The translations under genes were made by a program, and so were the position numbers. From Clitoria ternatea (taxonomy: Eukaryota > Streptophyta > Magnoliopsida > Fabales > Fabaceae): 64,000 nucleotides of DNA. A model generated the notes under the pieces. The model was not told the DNA's origin and did not search any database. It worked only from the letters and a program-made list of their open reading frames with translations. Location of the stretch: the NCBI GenBank assembly GCA_037962975.1, contig CM075675.1, positions 7,450,001 to 7,514,000 on the forward strand. Reading direction: 5' to 3'. This document shows, piece after piece, positions 47,782 to 57,160 of this stretch (positions within the stretch are counted from its first letter, which is position 1; every line of letters begins with the position of its first letter).

Positions 47782-49328
47782 GGCTAAATATATCTTTTGG
47801 TCCTCTATCTTTTTAAGAAATGTTAATTTGGTCCTTTAATTATTTTTTTTCACTTTGGTCCCCTTAGTGGTTTAAAATGTGCCGAGTTCATACTTCCGTC
47901 AATTCCACCAACGTTCGTTTCATTGTAGTTGTCTAAACAATGTTGTTTTGGAAATGAGAGGGAAAATGAAAAAAGGTCTCTTCATCTTCATCTTTTTTCC
48001 TTCTTCCATCTTCATTCATCTTCCATCTTCCTTCCTTCCTTCTTTCATCTTCATTTCCCTTCCTTCCTTCTTCTATCTTCCTTCCTTCCTTCCTTCTTTC
48101 ATCTTCATCTTCCTTCCTTCATCTTCCTTCAATTTCCCCTAACATCCGTTTTCCACTGTTTACATCTTCTTCAATATAACTCCTTCTCCTTCCTCGATGG
48201 CTTCTTCCATGATAAGGAAACCTAGAAAGCTTGTGCATTGCTCCATGTCCTCCAGCATGGCAAACCCATGTCTTCACCCATCTTCTTTCACTAACACATT
48301 CTCAGGTTTGAGGTCTCTGTAGATAATCCCAAGCATGTGTAAATACTCTAAAGCAAGGAGAATTTTTGCTACATAAAACCTTCAAACTAAAAATGGACAT
48401 TAAAGAAACAACAATATATAAAATGTTAATGCAATACATAAAGTATTGATAACTAACTTACACTAGTTTCCTTAAGGAGAATCAAACACTGATATTTTTA
48501 ACTCAAAATGACATGAGTCAACACTCAACACATGTTAAAGCAATCAAAGAGGAACTGTGAGTGAAGGAAAAGTATAATGCAAGTACAGTTCCTCCAGAGC
48601 ATGTTTCAGACCCTACACAATGCAAGTAAAATAGAGTAAAGCAGCTGTCTGTGTCAGGTGACCAAACTGAAACAGATAAAACCCGACAGGGATCAAACTA
48701 AAATCACTAACTGTACATAAGGGGCCAAACTAAAATCACTAACACAACATAAGGGACCAAAATGAAACAATTACCTTCTGCTGATCTGATATGAAGGTGA
48801 ACTCCTTGCAAGCCTTTGCTCTACCTAGGTCCCCACCAGTAGGTCCAAGAACCACCTTTGGAAGATGAAGGAAGATGGAAGAAGGAAGGAAGATGAAGAT
48901 GAAAGAAGACAGGAAGGAAGATGGAAGATGAACGAAGATGGAAGATGAAGACACTTTGATGGGTCTGTATTGTTTAAAGCTTTCCTTGCTTACATTCAAG
49001 AAGATAAAGGAAGGAAGATAAAGATGAAAGAAGGAAGGAAGAGAGATGGAAGATAAAGGAAGATGGAAGAAGGAAGGAAGACAAAGATGAAAAAAGGGAG
49101 GAAGGAAAATGGAAGATTAAGGAAGATGGGAGAAGGAAGGAAGATGAAGATGAAGGAAGATAAACAGTTGTAAACAGACGTTAGGGAAAATTGACAGAAG
49201 GACGCACTCGGCACATTTTAAACCACTTAGGGGACCAAAGTGAACAAAAAAATAATTAAACCAAATTAAATAATTAAACCAAATTAACATTTCTTAAAAA
49301 GATAGAGGACCAAAGGATATATTTAGTC
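47782..49328. mobile_element. Mutator-like element (Pack-MULE type) with long inverted arms and a captured kinase fragment
   Basis: The 1547-bp element is flanked by nine-base direct repeats TATTTTAGA (47773-47781 and 49329-49337), the target-duplication size of Mutator-like elements. Its ends read GGCTAAATATAT and, inverted, GACTAAATATAT, then continue as long inverted arms (ttttggtcctctatcttt; ggtttaaaatgtgccgagt) of about 350 bp. The inner arms are cttcc/tcatcttc pyrimidine repeats on the left and their complement on the right. Unrelated single-copy-looking sequence between the arms includes a protein kinase fragment (48277-48372). There is no transposase, so it depends on an autonomous relative. 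Confidence 0.88.
48277..48372 (-). pseudogene. Captured fragment of an AGC-type plant protein kinase
   Basis: The minus strand encodes about 32 residues: ILLALEYLHMLGIIYRDLKP then ENVLVKEDG followed by a stop. This is kinase subdomain VIb, with the catalytic-loop Asp of RDLKPEN. The form ALEYLHMLG..YRDLKPENVLV is typical of plant AGC VIII kinases (D6PK/PID/phototropin group). No other kinase subdomain follows in frame, so it is an isolated piece. The adjoining 48185-48276 and the stretch around 48780-48850 may be further captured pieces that I do not recognise. Confidence 0.85.
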
Positions 49329-49475
49329 TATTTTAGAAATATATGTAATGATAGTAATACCATGTTGAATTTAATAAAACAAAGGATTTGGTTCACGCAC
49401 ACAAGTTTATGTACCTTTTATACCCTGTAATTTATTATCTTTTTACTGAAAAAAAACTCATGTACTTAATTTATC

Positions 49476-49480
<5 letters not shown>

Positions 49481-49520
<40 letters not shown>

Positions 49521-49580
49521 AGTAGGGAAGAGAGAGAGAGAGGGAGAGGGAGACAGAGAGAGGGAGGAGAGAGAGAGACC
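49481..49580. repeat. (TA)n then (GA)n microsatellite
   Basis: About 18 TA units at 49481-49517 are followed, after a short gap, by a purine tract of GA, GGGA and GAGG units to about 49580. The sequence after it to 50027 is AT-rich and holds no gene I recognise. Confidence 0.95.
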
Positions 49581-50027
49581 ATATTCAATCAAATTACATA
49601 TTTTCGCGCTTGCTGTGCAATCCAGTATCCTCCCTCTTTCTCTACTACTTTTGGGTTATCTTGTTTTATATCTAAATTCTATGTTTCCGTGCACCTTTTA
49701 GATTTGTATTCTGCAATGAGGTCTAGTCGTTTATATACATTTTTTAGTATAAAATGTTATATAAACACTGTCCAGTGGTTAATCATAACTCAGTTTTCAT
49801 CTTGTTTTAATTTGTCAAATAGAAGTTAAATTGTTATTATAAATTTTATGAGTGTACACAAACAAAATATTATGATATATAATACCAACAGATAATTTCG
49901 TTGATATATAATACTAATTAATAGTAATCAGTATATATTTATTAGTTTAATTAATATCTCATACTATCATTGTAAACCTGCAGTATTTATTCCAATATTT
50001 TCCATACATATCAAAACTCATGTTTTG

Positions 50028-50285
50028 TGATAGAGATGCTTGAGGTTTAGGGTTTCAGCACTACTAAGCTAAGACAGACTAAAAACAAAATACCACTTCA
50101 TTCATTGTTTCCTTCAGGAATAGTTTCCTAACATAAATACTAGAAGAAACAAAAGGACATAAAGGGCCTGGGCCAACATTCAACAATTACAAGAATTAAA
50201 GTTTTAAATAAAATTTTTCATCCAACTCGGTTTCTGCTTAATCCGTTTGGGCCTGGAATCATCAATTTGGGCCTGTGTTGTATCA
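50028..50285 (-). repeat. 3' LTR of the young gypsy element
   Basis: This 258-bp LTR is 256/258 identical to 55546-55803. On its minus-strand sense the first 80 bases are also coding, being the last 26 codons of the pol tail plus its stop at 50204. There is no clear polypurine tract directly upstream (sense tttccagcccgggtgtat). Confidence 0.95.
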
Positions 50286-50937
50286 ATACACCCGGGCTGG
50301 AAAGGAGCCTTGTCCGCAAGGCTTAGGGTTGAGTCCATGGTGACGTGTCGCTGTGGTACAGGGGAAGTAGATGACACATGGATTGTGTTTGTAGGGAATG
50401 GTGGGGATGTAGCTGTAGAGGAAAAAGATGCATCCGACGGTAGCAAGGGAGTTGTGGGGAAAACCGAGGCATGTGAAGGGATGGGGAGAGAAGATGCACG
50501 TGAAGCAGAAAGTGGGACTGGGTGGAAGGCATTTGATTTTCGGTCAAACAAGGCTGCATGGGGGCCATGTGCTGGCTCGGAGCGCGAGGAGGAGAGAGGT
50601 GTGACCTGGGAAGTGTGAATTTGAATTGGTGGTGCAGATGTATTTGGAAGGGGCCATTGTGGATGATCCAACGGTGTGAGATTAGCTTCAGCGCTCGAGG
50701 AAGGAGAGTGGGGGGACACGGTGGACCCACGACGTGAAGGTAGAGAATCACGCATATCATGGGTAGCTGAATCCAACGGTTGAGATGTGCTCTGTTGTTG
50801 AGGAGAGAGGGAGTTACAAGATAAGTGGGAAGTTGAAGTGTTAGGCACATTAAGCGAAGAATCAGACTTCTCTGGAACTTCTAAGACTTCTGTAAGGGGG
50901 TGAGGATCAGGGAAATAATCGGAGATCAAGGGGTTGA
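50204..50937 (-). pseudogene. Pro/Ser-rich C-terminal extension of the gypsy polyprotein
   Basis: This frame continues the integrase product after the one-base shift in the C7 run at 50938-50944. No ATG starts it; the first codons read PLNPLISDYFPDP, so it must be reached from the integrase frame. It is about 240 residues, rich in Ser, Pro, Thr and His, low in complexity, and ends with the basic RPKRIKQKPSWMKNFI. The basic end lies in the 3' LTR. I do not recognise a chromodomain. A Ser/Pro-rich linker to a basic tail is known in some plant gypsy and copia proteins, but its role here is unknown. Confidence 0.75.
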
Positions 50938-51801
50938 GGGGGGGTGAGGAAGAGGGTTTAGATGGGCTTCTGGGGTGGACCCATGGTATCGCCTGAGAAG
51001 CGAAACATAAAAAATTGGGTGGACTTTGGCAGAGGGAGGCAGAGACAGTTCATAAGCCACCGCGCCTACCTGACGAAGGATCTGGTACGGCCCAAAGAAA
51101 CGCTTGCTCAGTTTGCTAGAAGGACGTTGTTGCACACTTGTCTGACGATATGGTTGCAGGCAGAGTAAAACCCAGTCACCGACAGCAAAGGTAAGGTCTC
51201 TTCTATGTTTGTTTGCTTGTGCCATCATGCGCTGCCGAGTACGCTGCATATTCTGTTTTAAGATGCTTAACAAAATACTGCGTTGTTGCAGGGTGGTCTC
51301 AATGGTCGGGCTTGTAGCCACACCGGGAACATAGTCTAACAGTGAAGGGGGAGGACGACCATAGAGCGCCTGAAACGGGGTCATTCCAATGGCAGAGTGC
51401 ACTGTGGTGTTAAACCAGTATTTTGCCAGGTGAAGAAACTTGTACCATTGCTTCGGAAAATCACTGGTGAAGCAACGGAGGTAGGCTTCTACGCAACGAT
51501 TCGTGACTTCCGTCTGGCCGTCCGTTTCTGGGTGGTATGAAGAGCTGTATTTGAGAGTGGTGCCCTGTAGTTTGAAGAGTTCCTTCCAGAAGCTGCTGAG
51601 AAAAATGGGATCCCGGTCAGAGACAATTGATTTGGGAATGCCGTGTAGGCGAGCAATCTCAGATAAGAAACGGGATGCAAGAGAAGAAGCGGTGAACTTT
51701 GTTGGCAAGGCGATGAAGTGAACAAATTTTGTGAGGCGGTCGCATATGACCCAGGTAACTGTATGACCAAAAGAGGTAGGTAAATGAGTAATAAAATCCA
51801 T
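50926..51801 (-). pseudogene. Integrase catalytic core and C-terminal domain (young gypsy)
   Basis: The piece opens MDFITHLPTSFG (first catalytic Asp). It includes IVSDRDPIFLSSFWKELF (second Asp) and YHPETDGQTEVTNR (Glu), GMTPFQALYGRPPP and the C-terminal FAVGDWVLL...FGPYQILRQVG. All DDE residues are intact. The frame is joined to the zinc-binding part by a one-base loss in the A7 run (plus-strand T7, 51854-51860) and to the C-terminal extension by a one-base loss in a C7 run. Confidence 0.93.
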
Positions 51802-51803
51802 TG

Positions 51804-52310
51804 TTAATTCTTCCCAAACTTGATTAGGGGTTGGCAGGGGCTGTAATAACCCGTTTTTTTCTGTGGTATGTATTTATTCATTTGACATGGGGAGCATTGC
51901 TGAACATATGCCTTAACATCCTTGGAGAGTCCGGACCAGTAAAAGTTAGCCGCTAAGCGTGCCAGGGTGGGTCGAAAACCGGAATATCCACCAGACGGGG
52001 TAGCATGAAACTCATGAATAAGTTGTTGCCGCATCAGAGGTATGTCGGGGATGAAGAGGCGATTGTGGAAATACACAAGTCCATTTGATGAGTGAAATTT
52101 TTGTTGCATGACTGGATCTGTGTTGATTTTGTGCAGGAGAGCCTGACCAGCTGAATTAGTGTGAAAGTAGGCATGGAGGTCGTCCAAGATTGCTGAAACA
52201 GGGGATGAGAGGGCGAGGAGCAGAGTTGGGTCATCAGCAAACTGTCGAGATAAGGCATCAGCAGCCTTATTAGAGCATCCAGGTCCATAGAATATCTCAA
52301 AGCTGTATCC
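51804..52310 (-). pseudogene. RNase H end and integrase zinc-binding domain (young gypsy)
   Basis: After the amber stop the same frame continues with GYSFEIFYGPG, then SNKAADALSRQ, the end of RNase H. The integrase N-terminus follows: HEFHATPSGGYSGFRPTLAR and CSPCQMNK give the HHCC zinc ligands. The frame runs out at 51804 because of the single-base shift in A7. The frame before and after the amber stop is the same, so that stop is a simple CAG-to-TAG change. Confidence 0.92.
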
Positions 52311-55300
52311 CTACAATTTTGTTGCCCATTTGAGTTGTTCTGGGGTTTGAAATGACTGGGTAAGGAGATGTTTCAGGCTTTGTTGGTCTGTATAGATGTA
52401 AAAATGTCGTCCTATCAGATACTGATGCCATTTTTTGATGGCTTCACTCACAGCATACATTTCACGCACATACGCAGAGGACGCTTGCAACCTGGGATTG
52501 AGGCGTTTACTGAAGAAAGCAATAGGGTGCTTTTGCTGGGAAAGCACAGCACCAACTGTAATACCAGAAGCATCTGTTTCAACCACAAACAGCTGGTCAA
52601 AATTAGGTAGGGATAACACAGGCATGTTTGTAATTCTTGCTTTCATTGTTGTAAAAGCCTCTGAGGCAGATGTAGACCATGTGAATTTAGTGGAACGAAG
52701 TAGATCGGTGAGAGGAGCGGCGAGAGTGGCATAATTTTTTATGAATTTTCTGTAGAAACCGGTGAGACCCAAAAAACCACGTAGCGTCGTGAGAGATCGC
52801 GGTTCAGGCCAATCCAAAATGGCTTGCACTTTATCCGGATCAGGTGCAACACCTTGAGCAGAGATAATATGACCTAAATAGTTAACAGTAGAGGTACCAA
52901 AAACACACTTAGAAAGATTAGCACGAAATTGATTGGTAGAGAGTAACTCTAAAACCAATTGTAAATGCTTCACATGATCTGCAAAAGTAGAACTAAAAAT
53001 CAGAATATCATCAAAGAAAACCAAAACAAAACGCCTAAGATATGGCCTCAGGAGGTCGTTCATTGCTGATTGAAAAGTGGATGAGGCGTTAGTTAAGCCA
53101 AAAGGCATAACTAGGAACTCGTAGTGACCATCAAAGGTCCTGAAAGCTGTTTTATGTGTATCTGTGGGGGTAATGCGAATTTGGTGGTATCCTGATTTCA
53201 AGTCAATCTTAGAAAAGACAGTGGCTGAACCCAATTCATCTAGCAACTCATCAATGGTAGGTATAAGGAAACGATCACGGATAGTGACTGCATTGAGGGC
53301 TCTGTAATCCACACAGAAACGCCAAGTACCATCTTTTTTTTTGACTAATAAAACGGGGGATGAAAAAGGGCTGGTGCTAGGAATGATAATACCTTGGTGA
53401 AGCATATTTTGAATTAGTTGGGTCATGGCTTCTTTTTGGGAGTGTGGGTAACGGTAAGGTTTAATATTAATGGGAGGGGTGTTTGGGTGTAAGGGGATAT
53501 GGTGGTCATGTAATCTAGGTGGGGGTAGACCATGAGGTTCTTGGAAAACTTTGTTATAGGTGTGGATTAGGGCTTTGAGAGGGGTTGGAAGGTTATCAAT
53601 ATGAGGTGGAGGTGGTGTATGGGGTAGGGAAGGTGCTGGTTGAAATGAAAGTAAGTGGAATGAGGCCACAGAGTTGGTATGAATGAGATGGGTAAGTTGG
53701 TGATAGGTGGCTGGTAAAGGGGTCGAGGGAGTGTCTCCTGTGAGGGTGATAGGATGATTGTTGTGGGAAAAAGTGAGGCTGGGAATTAAGAAATCTGAGT
53801 GGATGGGGCCCAGGGTACATAACCATTCCATTCCCAACACAACATCAGCACCTTCGATAGGTAATAGGTAGAATGGAAGATGGAAGTCGTGGTTTTGTAT
53901 GGAGATAGGGACTTTAGAGCAGAATCCCGTGCAATGGATTTGAGCCCCATTGCCAACCAAGACAGAAAATTTTGGGGTTGGCTCAGTTGGTAACTTAAGA
54001 TGAGAGGCAATTCTAGTTTGAAGGATATTGTGAGAGCTGCCTGTGTCAACCAGAACCATCACAGGACGACCAGCTATGTAGCCTTGAAATTTAAGAGTAC
54101 GAGGGGCTGGGTGACCGGAGAGGGCCTGAGGGGAAAGGTGGAAATGGAAAGCATCATGTGTTTCAGGGTAGGGAGGGGGGTCAAGGATTGGTAGTGTAGC
54201 TGCTGTGTGGGTTAGATTTGTAGCCGGGGATTGGGTCTCAGGGATATTTTCAGGATCATCTTCACCCAACAGAAGTAGGAAACGATTGGATGTGCATTTA
54301 TGGCCAAATACATATTTTTCATCACAGTTATAGCAAAGGCCTTGAGCACGGCGTTCCTGCATTTGGGCTTGAGTTAATTTTTTGATAGGTAAAGGGGAAG
54401 AGGTGTGTCGTGTAGTAGCAGGTAGGGTAGGCGGTGTGGAAGTGGAGGATACTGGGGAGTGGGTGGGAGGGTGGGAAGGGCCAGAGAAACGGTTTGGCCT
54501 AGGTTTTGAATCTTTCATTTTATCTTCAAGGAGTTTGGCCAGGTGGATGGCCTGATGGACAGATGTGGGGTTTATGATGGCAAGTTCTCTACGGATCTCA
54601 GGTATTAAACCAGAGATAAAGCAATTAAGAAGAACATCCTGATTTAGGCCAATAACCATGTTGGACAGTTTCTCAAACTTTGCCTGATAATCTGAAATTG
54701 AGCCATATTGACGAAGTTTAAACAACTCTGCTTGATGATTGACATAGGTAGATGGGCCAAATCGTAGGGTAAGAGCCCTAGTGAAAGAGTGCCAATCAGT
54801 GAGCTGATTATTTTGATACATCCATTTAAACCAGCTTAAGGCATCGCCTTGCATGTAGAAAGCGGCCCAAGAGATGCGTTGATCAATGGGAACCTGATAA
54901 ACTAAGAAGAAATGTTCAGCTTGAAAGAGCCAGTCAAGGGGTTCTGACCCGTTAAAAGGGTTAAGGGTGACTTTTGGGGGTCTGGGGTCATGCTGTGGTA
55001 GGGTTAAAATGGGGGGGTAAGAAGGTCTTGGGGTAAAAGGGGTTGTTGGGATAAAAGGTGGGGGAACGGGGTTTGGTAAATTTGGAATAGTTTGGGATTG
55101 AGGAGGGAGATGGCCAAATTGAAGGAGATGTGTTGGGGGTGGGATTGGAAAGGTCGTGGGTGGAGGTAAGGGGTTAGGATTAATGGGGGATCCAGGGATT
55201 ATAGTAACAGTAGGGGAGGGAGGATGGAGGGAATGAGGGGTACCTGAAGAAGAAGGGTTGGATAGGTCAGGTTGAAAGGAAATGCTACCTGCCAGTTGAC

Positions 55301-55520
55301 CCAACAAGGCAGCAAGGGATTCTAGGCGGTTGTCAAGCTTCTGCTCAAGGCTCTGGTGCCTAGAGTTGTTGAGCTGTTGTTGGCTCTCTAGTTGGGCATG
55401 GAGGTTCCCCAGACGATCTTGAAGTTGAGTATCCAATTGGGTATGTAAAGAGCCCATTCTCTCAGTGAGGATTTGGAGGGCTTCTTCCACATCCTTAGAT
55501 GTAGTAGGTTTGGGAGGCAT
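52311..55520 (-). CDS. gag-protease-reverse transcriptase-RNase H polyprotein of the young gypsy element
   Basis: The 1069-residue frame starts MPPKPTTSKDVEEALQ at 55520, 23 bases beyond the primer-site region. In order: an N-terminal coiled coil (residues about 10-75) and a Pro-rich linker; gag capsid (NPFNGSEPLDWLFQAEHFF, ALSWFKWMYQ); a zinc-knuckle-like CYNCDEKYVFGHKC (CX2CX7HX1C, typical of this clade); the protease LVDTGSSHNIL with a complete catalytic Asp-Thr-Gly; RT with KKDGTWRFCVDYRALN, SKIDLKSGYHQI and catalytic FFDDILIFS; and RNase H from VETDASGITVGAVL with YTDQQSLKHLL. It ends at the amber stop 52311-52313 (CAG to TAG) inside RNase H. Apart from that stop it looks functional. It is expressed, if at all, from the 5' LTR. 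Confidence 0.95.
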   Translation of the reverse strand: MPPKPTTSKDVEEALQILTERMGSLHTQLDTQLQDRLGNLHAQLESQQQLNNSRHQSLEQKLDNRLESLAALLGQLAGSISFQPDLSNPSSSGTPHSLHPPSPTVTIIPGSPINPNPLPPPTTFPIPPPTHLLQFGHLPPQSQTIPNLPNPVPPPFIPTTPFTPRPSYPPILTLPQHDPRPPKVTLNPFNGSEPLDWLFQAEHFFLVYQVPIDQRISWAAFYMQGDALSWFKWMYQNNQLTDWHSFTRALTLRFGPSTYVNHQAELFKLRQYGSISDYQAKFEKLSNMVIGLNQDVLLNCFISGLIPEIRRELAIINPTSVHQAIHLAKLLEDKMKDSKPRPNRFSGPSHPPTHSPVSSTSTPPTLPATTRHTSSPLPIKKLTQAQMQERRAQGLCYNCDEKYVFGHKCTSNRFLLLLGEDDPENIPETQSPATNLTHTAATLPILDPPPYPETHDAFHFHLSPQALSGHPAPRTLKFQGYIAGRPVMVLVDTGSSHNILQTRIASHLKLPTEPTPKFSVLVGNGAQIHCTGFCSKVPISIQNHDFHLPFYLLPIEGADVVLGMEWLCTLGPIHSDFLIPSLTFSHNNHPITLTGDTPSTPLPATYHQLTHLIHTNSVASFHLLSFQPAPSLPHTPPPPHIDNLPTPLKALIHTYNKVFQEPHGLPPPRLHDHHIPLHPNTPPINIKPYRYPHSQKEAMTQLIQNMLHQGIIIPSTSPFSSPVLLVKKKDGTWRFCVDYRALNAVTIRDRFLIPTIDELLDELGSATVFSKIDLKSGYHQIRITPTDTHKTAFRTFDGHYEFLVMPFGLTNASSTFQSAMNDLLRPYLRRFVLVFFDDILIFSSTFADHVKHLQLVLELLSTNQFRANLSKCVFGTSTVNYLGHIISAQGVAPDPDKVQAILDWPEPRSLTTLRGFLGLTGFYRKFIKNYATLAAPLTDLLRSTKFTWSTSASEAFTTMKARITNMPVLSLPNFDQLFVVETDASGITVGAVLSQQKHPIAFFSKRLNPRLQASSAYVREMYAVSEAIKKWHQYLIGRHFYIYTDQQSLKHLLTQSFQTPEQLKWATKL

Positions 55521-55528
55521 AGAGAGGG

Positions 55529-55542
55529 CAATGAAAGCACCA
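55529..55542 (-). promoter_or_regulatory. Candidate primer-binding site of the young gypsy element
   Basis: Minus-strand sense TGGTGCTTTCATTG lies three bases (att) from the 5' LTR end and starts with the TGG expected for pairing with a tRNA CCA end. It is not the initiator-Met type seen in the Tekay element. The tRNA is not identified. Confidence 0.6.
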
Positions 55543-55545
55543 AAT

Positions 55546-55803
55546 TGATAGAGATGCTTGAGGTTTAGGGTTTCAGCACTACTAAGCTAAGACAGACTAA
55601 AAACAAAATACCACTTCATTCATTGTTTCCTTCAGGAATAGTTTCCTAACATAAATACTAGAAGAAACAAAAGGACATAAAGGGCCTGGGTCAACATTCA
55701 ACAATTACAAGAATTAAAGTTTTAAATAAAATTTTTCATCCAACTTGGTTTCTGCTTAATCCGTTTGGGCCTGGAATCATCAATTTGGGCCTGTGTTGTA
55801 TCA
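55546..55803 (-). repeat. 5' LTR of the young gypsy element
   Basis: 258 bp, pairing with 50028-50285 with two substitutions. With a commonly used rough plant rate of 1.3e-8 changes per site per year, two differences in 258 sites suggest a few hundred thousand years. This is only indicative given so few sites. Confidence 0.95.
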
Positions 55804-56054
55804 TTTTGACTCAAATATTGTGGTTCTCTAAAAAGGATTATTTATATATGGTTTGTGACTGGATATACAGTAAAAGGTTAAAAATAGAAAGTTATGATTG
55901 AAAGAAAGTTTTACTTGATACAAAACTTTTTAACCATAAACATTTTTTTATAAGATGTATTCAATGTTTGTTATGATTTTTCCTTTTATAATGAAAATAC
56001 AGAAATTTGAACTTAAGAACTCATACTCAATTTTAATTGTACTAGTGTGATCAT

Positions 56055-56066
56055 TTGTGTGTGTGC

Positions 56067-56110
<44 letters not shown>
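56055..56110. repeat. (GT)n(AT)n microsatellite
   Basis: tgtgtgtgcgtgtgtgtg followed by about 16 AT units. It lies just upstream of the broken response-regulator copy. Confidence 0.95.
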
Positions 56111-56114
<4 letters not shown>

Positions 56115-56389
56115 TGAAGGTTAATGTATTTTCCTTTTTTTTGAGTGGCTTAGATGTAATCAAATAGAATGGCCTCTTGTTTTTCTTTTGAAATTACCTC
56201 TTGTTTGTTAATGTCAAGGCAATTTTTTTTCCTCTTTGTGACTTTTTAAATTTTAATTACAGATGCTGAACGAGCTTATTGCAATTTCTTTGGTTTTGAA
56301 TTTCAGTTCTAACTACCAATGACACTAAAAATGCTTTGAAGACACTTAGAGAGTTTGAAGGCTTTTTTGATCTCGTCATTACGGAACTT

Positions 56390-56422
56390 CTCTCTCTCAC
56401 ACATATATATCAATCAGGAACT

Positions 56423-56512
<90 letters not shown>

Positions 56513-56522
56513 ATCAAGAACT

Positions 56523-56557
<35 letters not shown>

Positions 56558-56614
56558 TATACATATATATATATATATATATAAATCAGGAACTTCACAC
56601 ACACACACACACAA

Positions 56615-56645
<31 letters not shown>

Positions 56646-56660
56646 TATATCAATCAGGAA
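56390..56660. repeat. Composite (CT)n(CA)n(TA)n minisatellite
   Basis: A unit of about 70-120 bp, atcaatcaggaacttctct followed by CT, CA and TA runs, is repeated about four times with differing run lengths. The repeated unique part caatcaggaactt shows that it grew as a unit. It begins exactly where the receiver-domain exon of the broken response regulator stops. Open frames of HTHTYIYI type here are artefacts. Confidence 0.92.
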
Positions 56661-56901
56661 TGTGACTTTGAAAAACTTTTAATCTCAACCATCCATTGTA
56701 TGATTATACAACTCAGATTTGCTCCTTTTACTCTCACATTAGAGAATATTTCTCATAAGATACATCCCTATATATGGGGTTTAGGTTTTAGGGGATGTAT
56801 CTTATGAGAAATGTTCTCTTATATAAGAGTAAAAAAAGCAAATTTAGGCCGTATAACCATACAATAGATGATTGAAATTAAAAGTTTTTCAAATTCACAT
56901 G
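56660..56901. repeat. Hairpin element A (arms about 115 bp)
   Basis: tgtgactttgaaaaactttt at the left and its near complement at about 56885-56901 (gtttttcaaattcaca) mark the ends, centred near 56780. Inner blocks ctcataagatacatccc and gggatgtatcttatgag are perfect complements. The size and AT-rich arms fit a MITE. A target duplication is not clear. Confidence 0.85.
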
Positions 56902-56927
56902 GTCACTTAAAATGTCATATGACTTTT

Positions 56928-57160
56928 TTAATAACTCATATGATTAATTTCAACCATCCATTGTATGGTTGTACAGCTCAGATTTGCTCATCTCACTCTT
57001 ACATAAAAAAACCTTTCTCATATGATATTATATATATATAATCTATCATATGAGAAAGACTTTCTTATGTGAGAGTGAGATGAATAAATCTGAACTATTA
57101 TATTTTATAATGAAATGATCGAGATTAGAATATATTAGTTATGTGAATTTTTTAAAAGGT
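56928..57160. repeat. Hairpin element B, related to A
   Basis: tcaaccatccattgtatggt, cagatttgctcatctcact and ctcatatgat recur as complements (atcatatgagaaag..., gtgagatgaataaatctg) around 57035. The left arm shares the block tcaaccatccattgtatg with element A at 56686, so the two are related copies side by side. A third half-arm (atgaacattcaaatttgttactcttactctcac) lies at about 57205-57245, before a (TA)n run. Confidence 0.8.

Larger units (their letters stand above)
50028..55803 (-). mobile_element. Young Ty3/gypsy LTR retrotransposon with 258-bp LTRs
   Basis: The LTRs are 50028-50285 (3') and 55546-55803 (5'), starting TGATAGAGATGC and ending TTGTATCA on the plus strand. They differ at two positions only (gggccaac/gggtcaac and actcggtt/acttggtt). 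Target duplications TTTTG flank the element (50023-50027, 55804-55808). A long gag-pol frame reads on the minus strand in gypsy order. The short LTRs, one fused gag-pol frame and gag type resemble Reina-like chromoviruses, but I see no clear chromodomain. Three single lesions (amber stop 52311-52313, one-base shifts in A7 at 51854-51860 and C7 at 50938-50944) break the frame. The element is recent and nearly intact but probably not autonomous. Confidence 0.96.

Noticed and set aside
47879..48225. Small ORFs rich in Ser, Phe, Pro, Leu and His
   Set aside because: They are translations of the cttcc/tcatcttc pyrimidine repeat in the Mutator-like element arms. The complementary frames at 48739-49214 have the same origin.
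50247..50618. 123-residue plus-strand ORF opposite the polyprotein tail
   Set aside because: It is the mirror of a Ser/Pro-rich coding frame on the minus strand. The same holds for the antisense frames at 13331-13645, 13766-14068, 52368-52734 and 53596-54194.
56336..56807. ORFs with HTHTHT and YIYIYI runs
   Set aside because: Products of CA and TA dinucleotide repeats. Only the first 18 or so codons of one frame overlap the genuine receiver-domain remnant.
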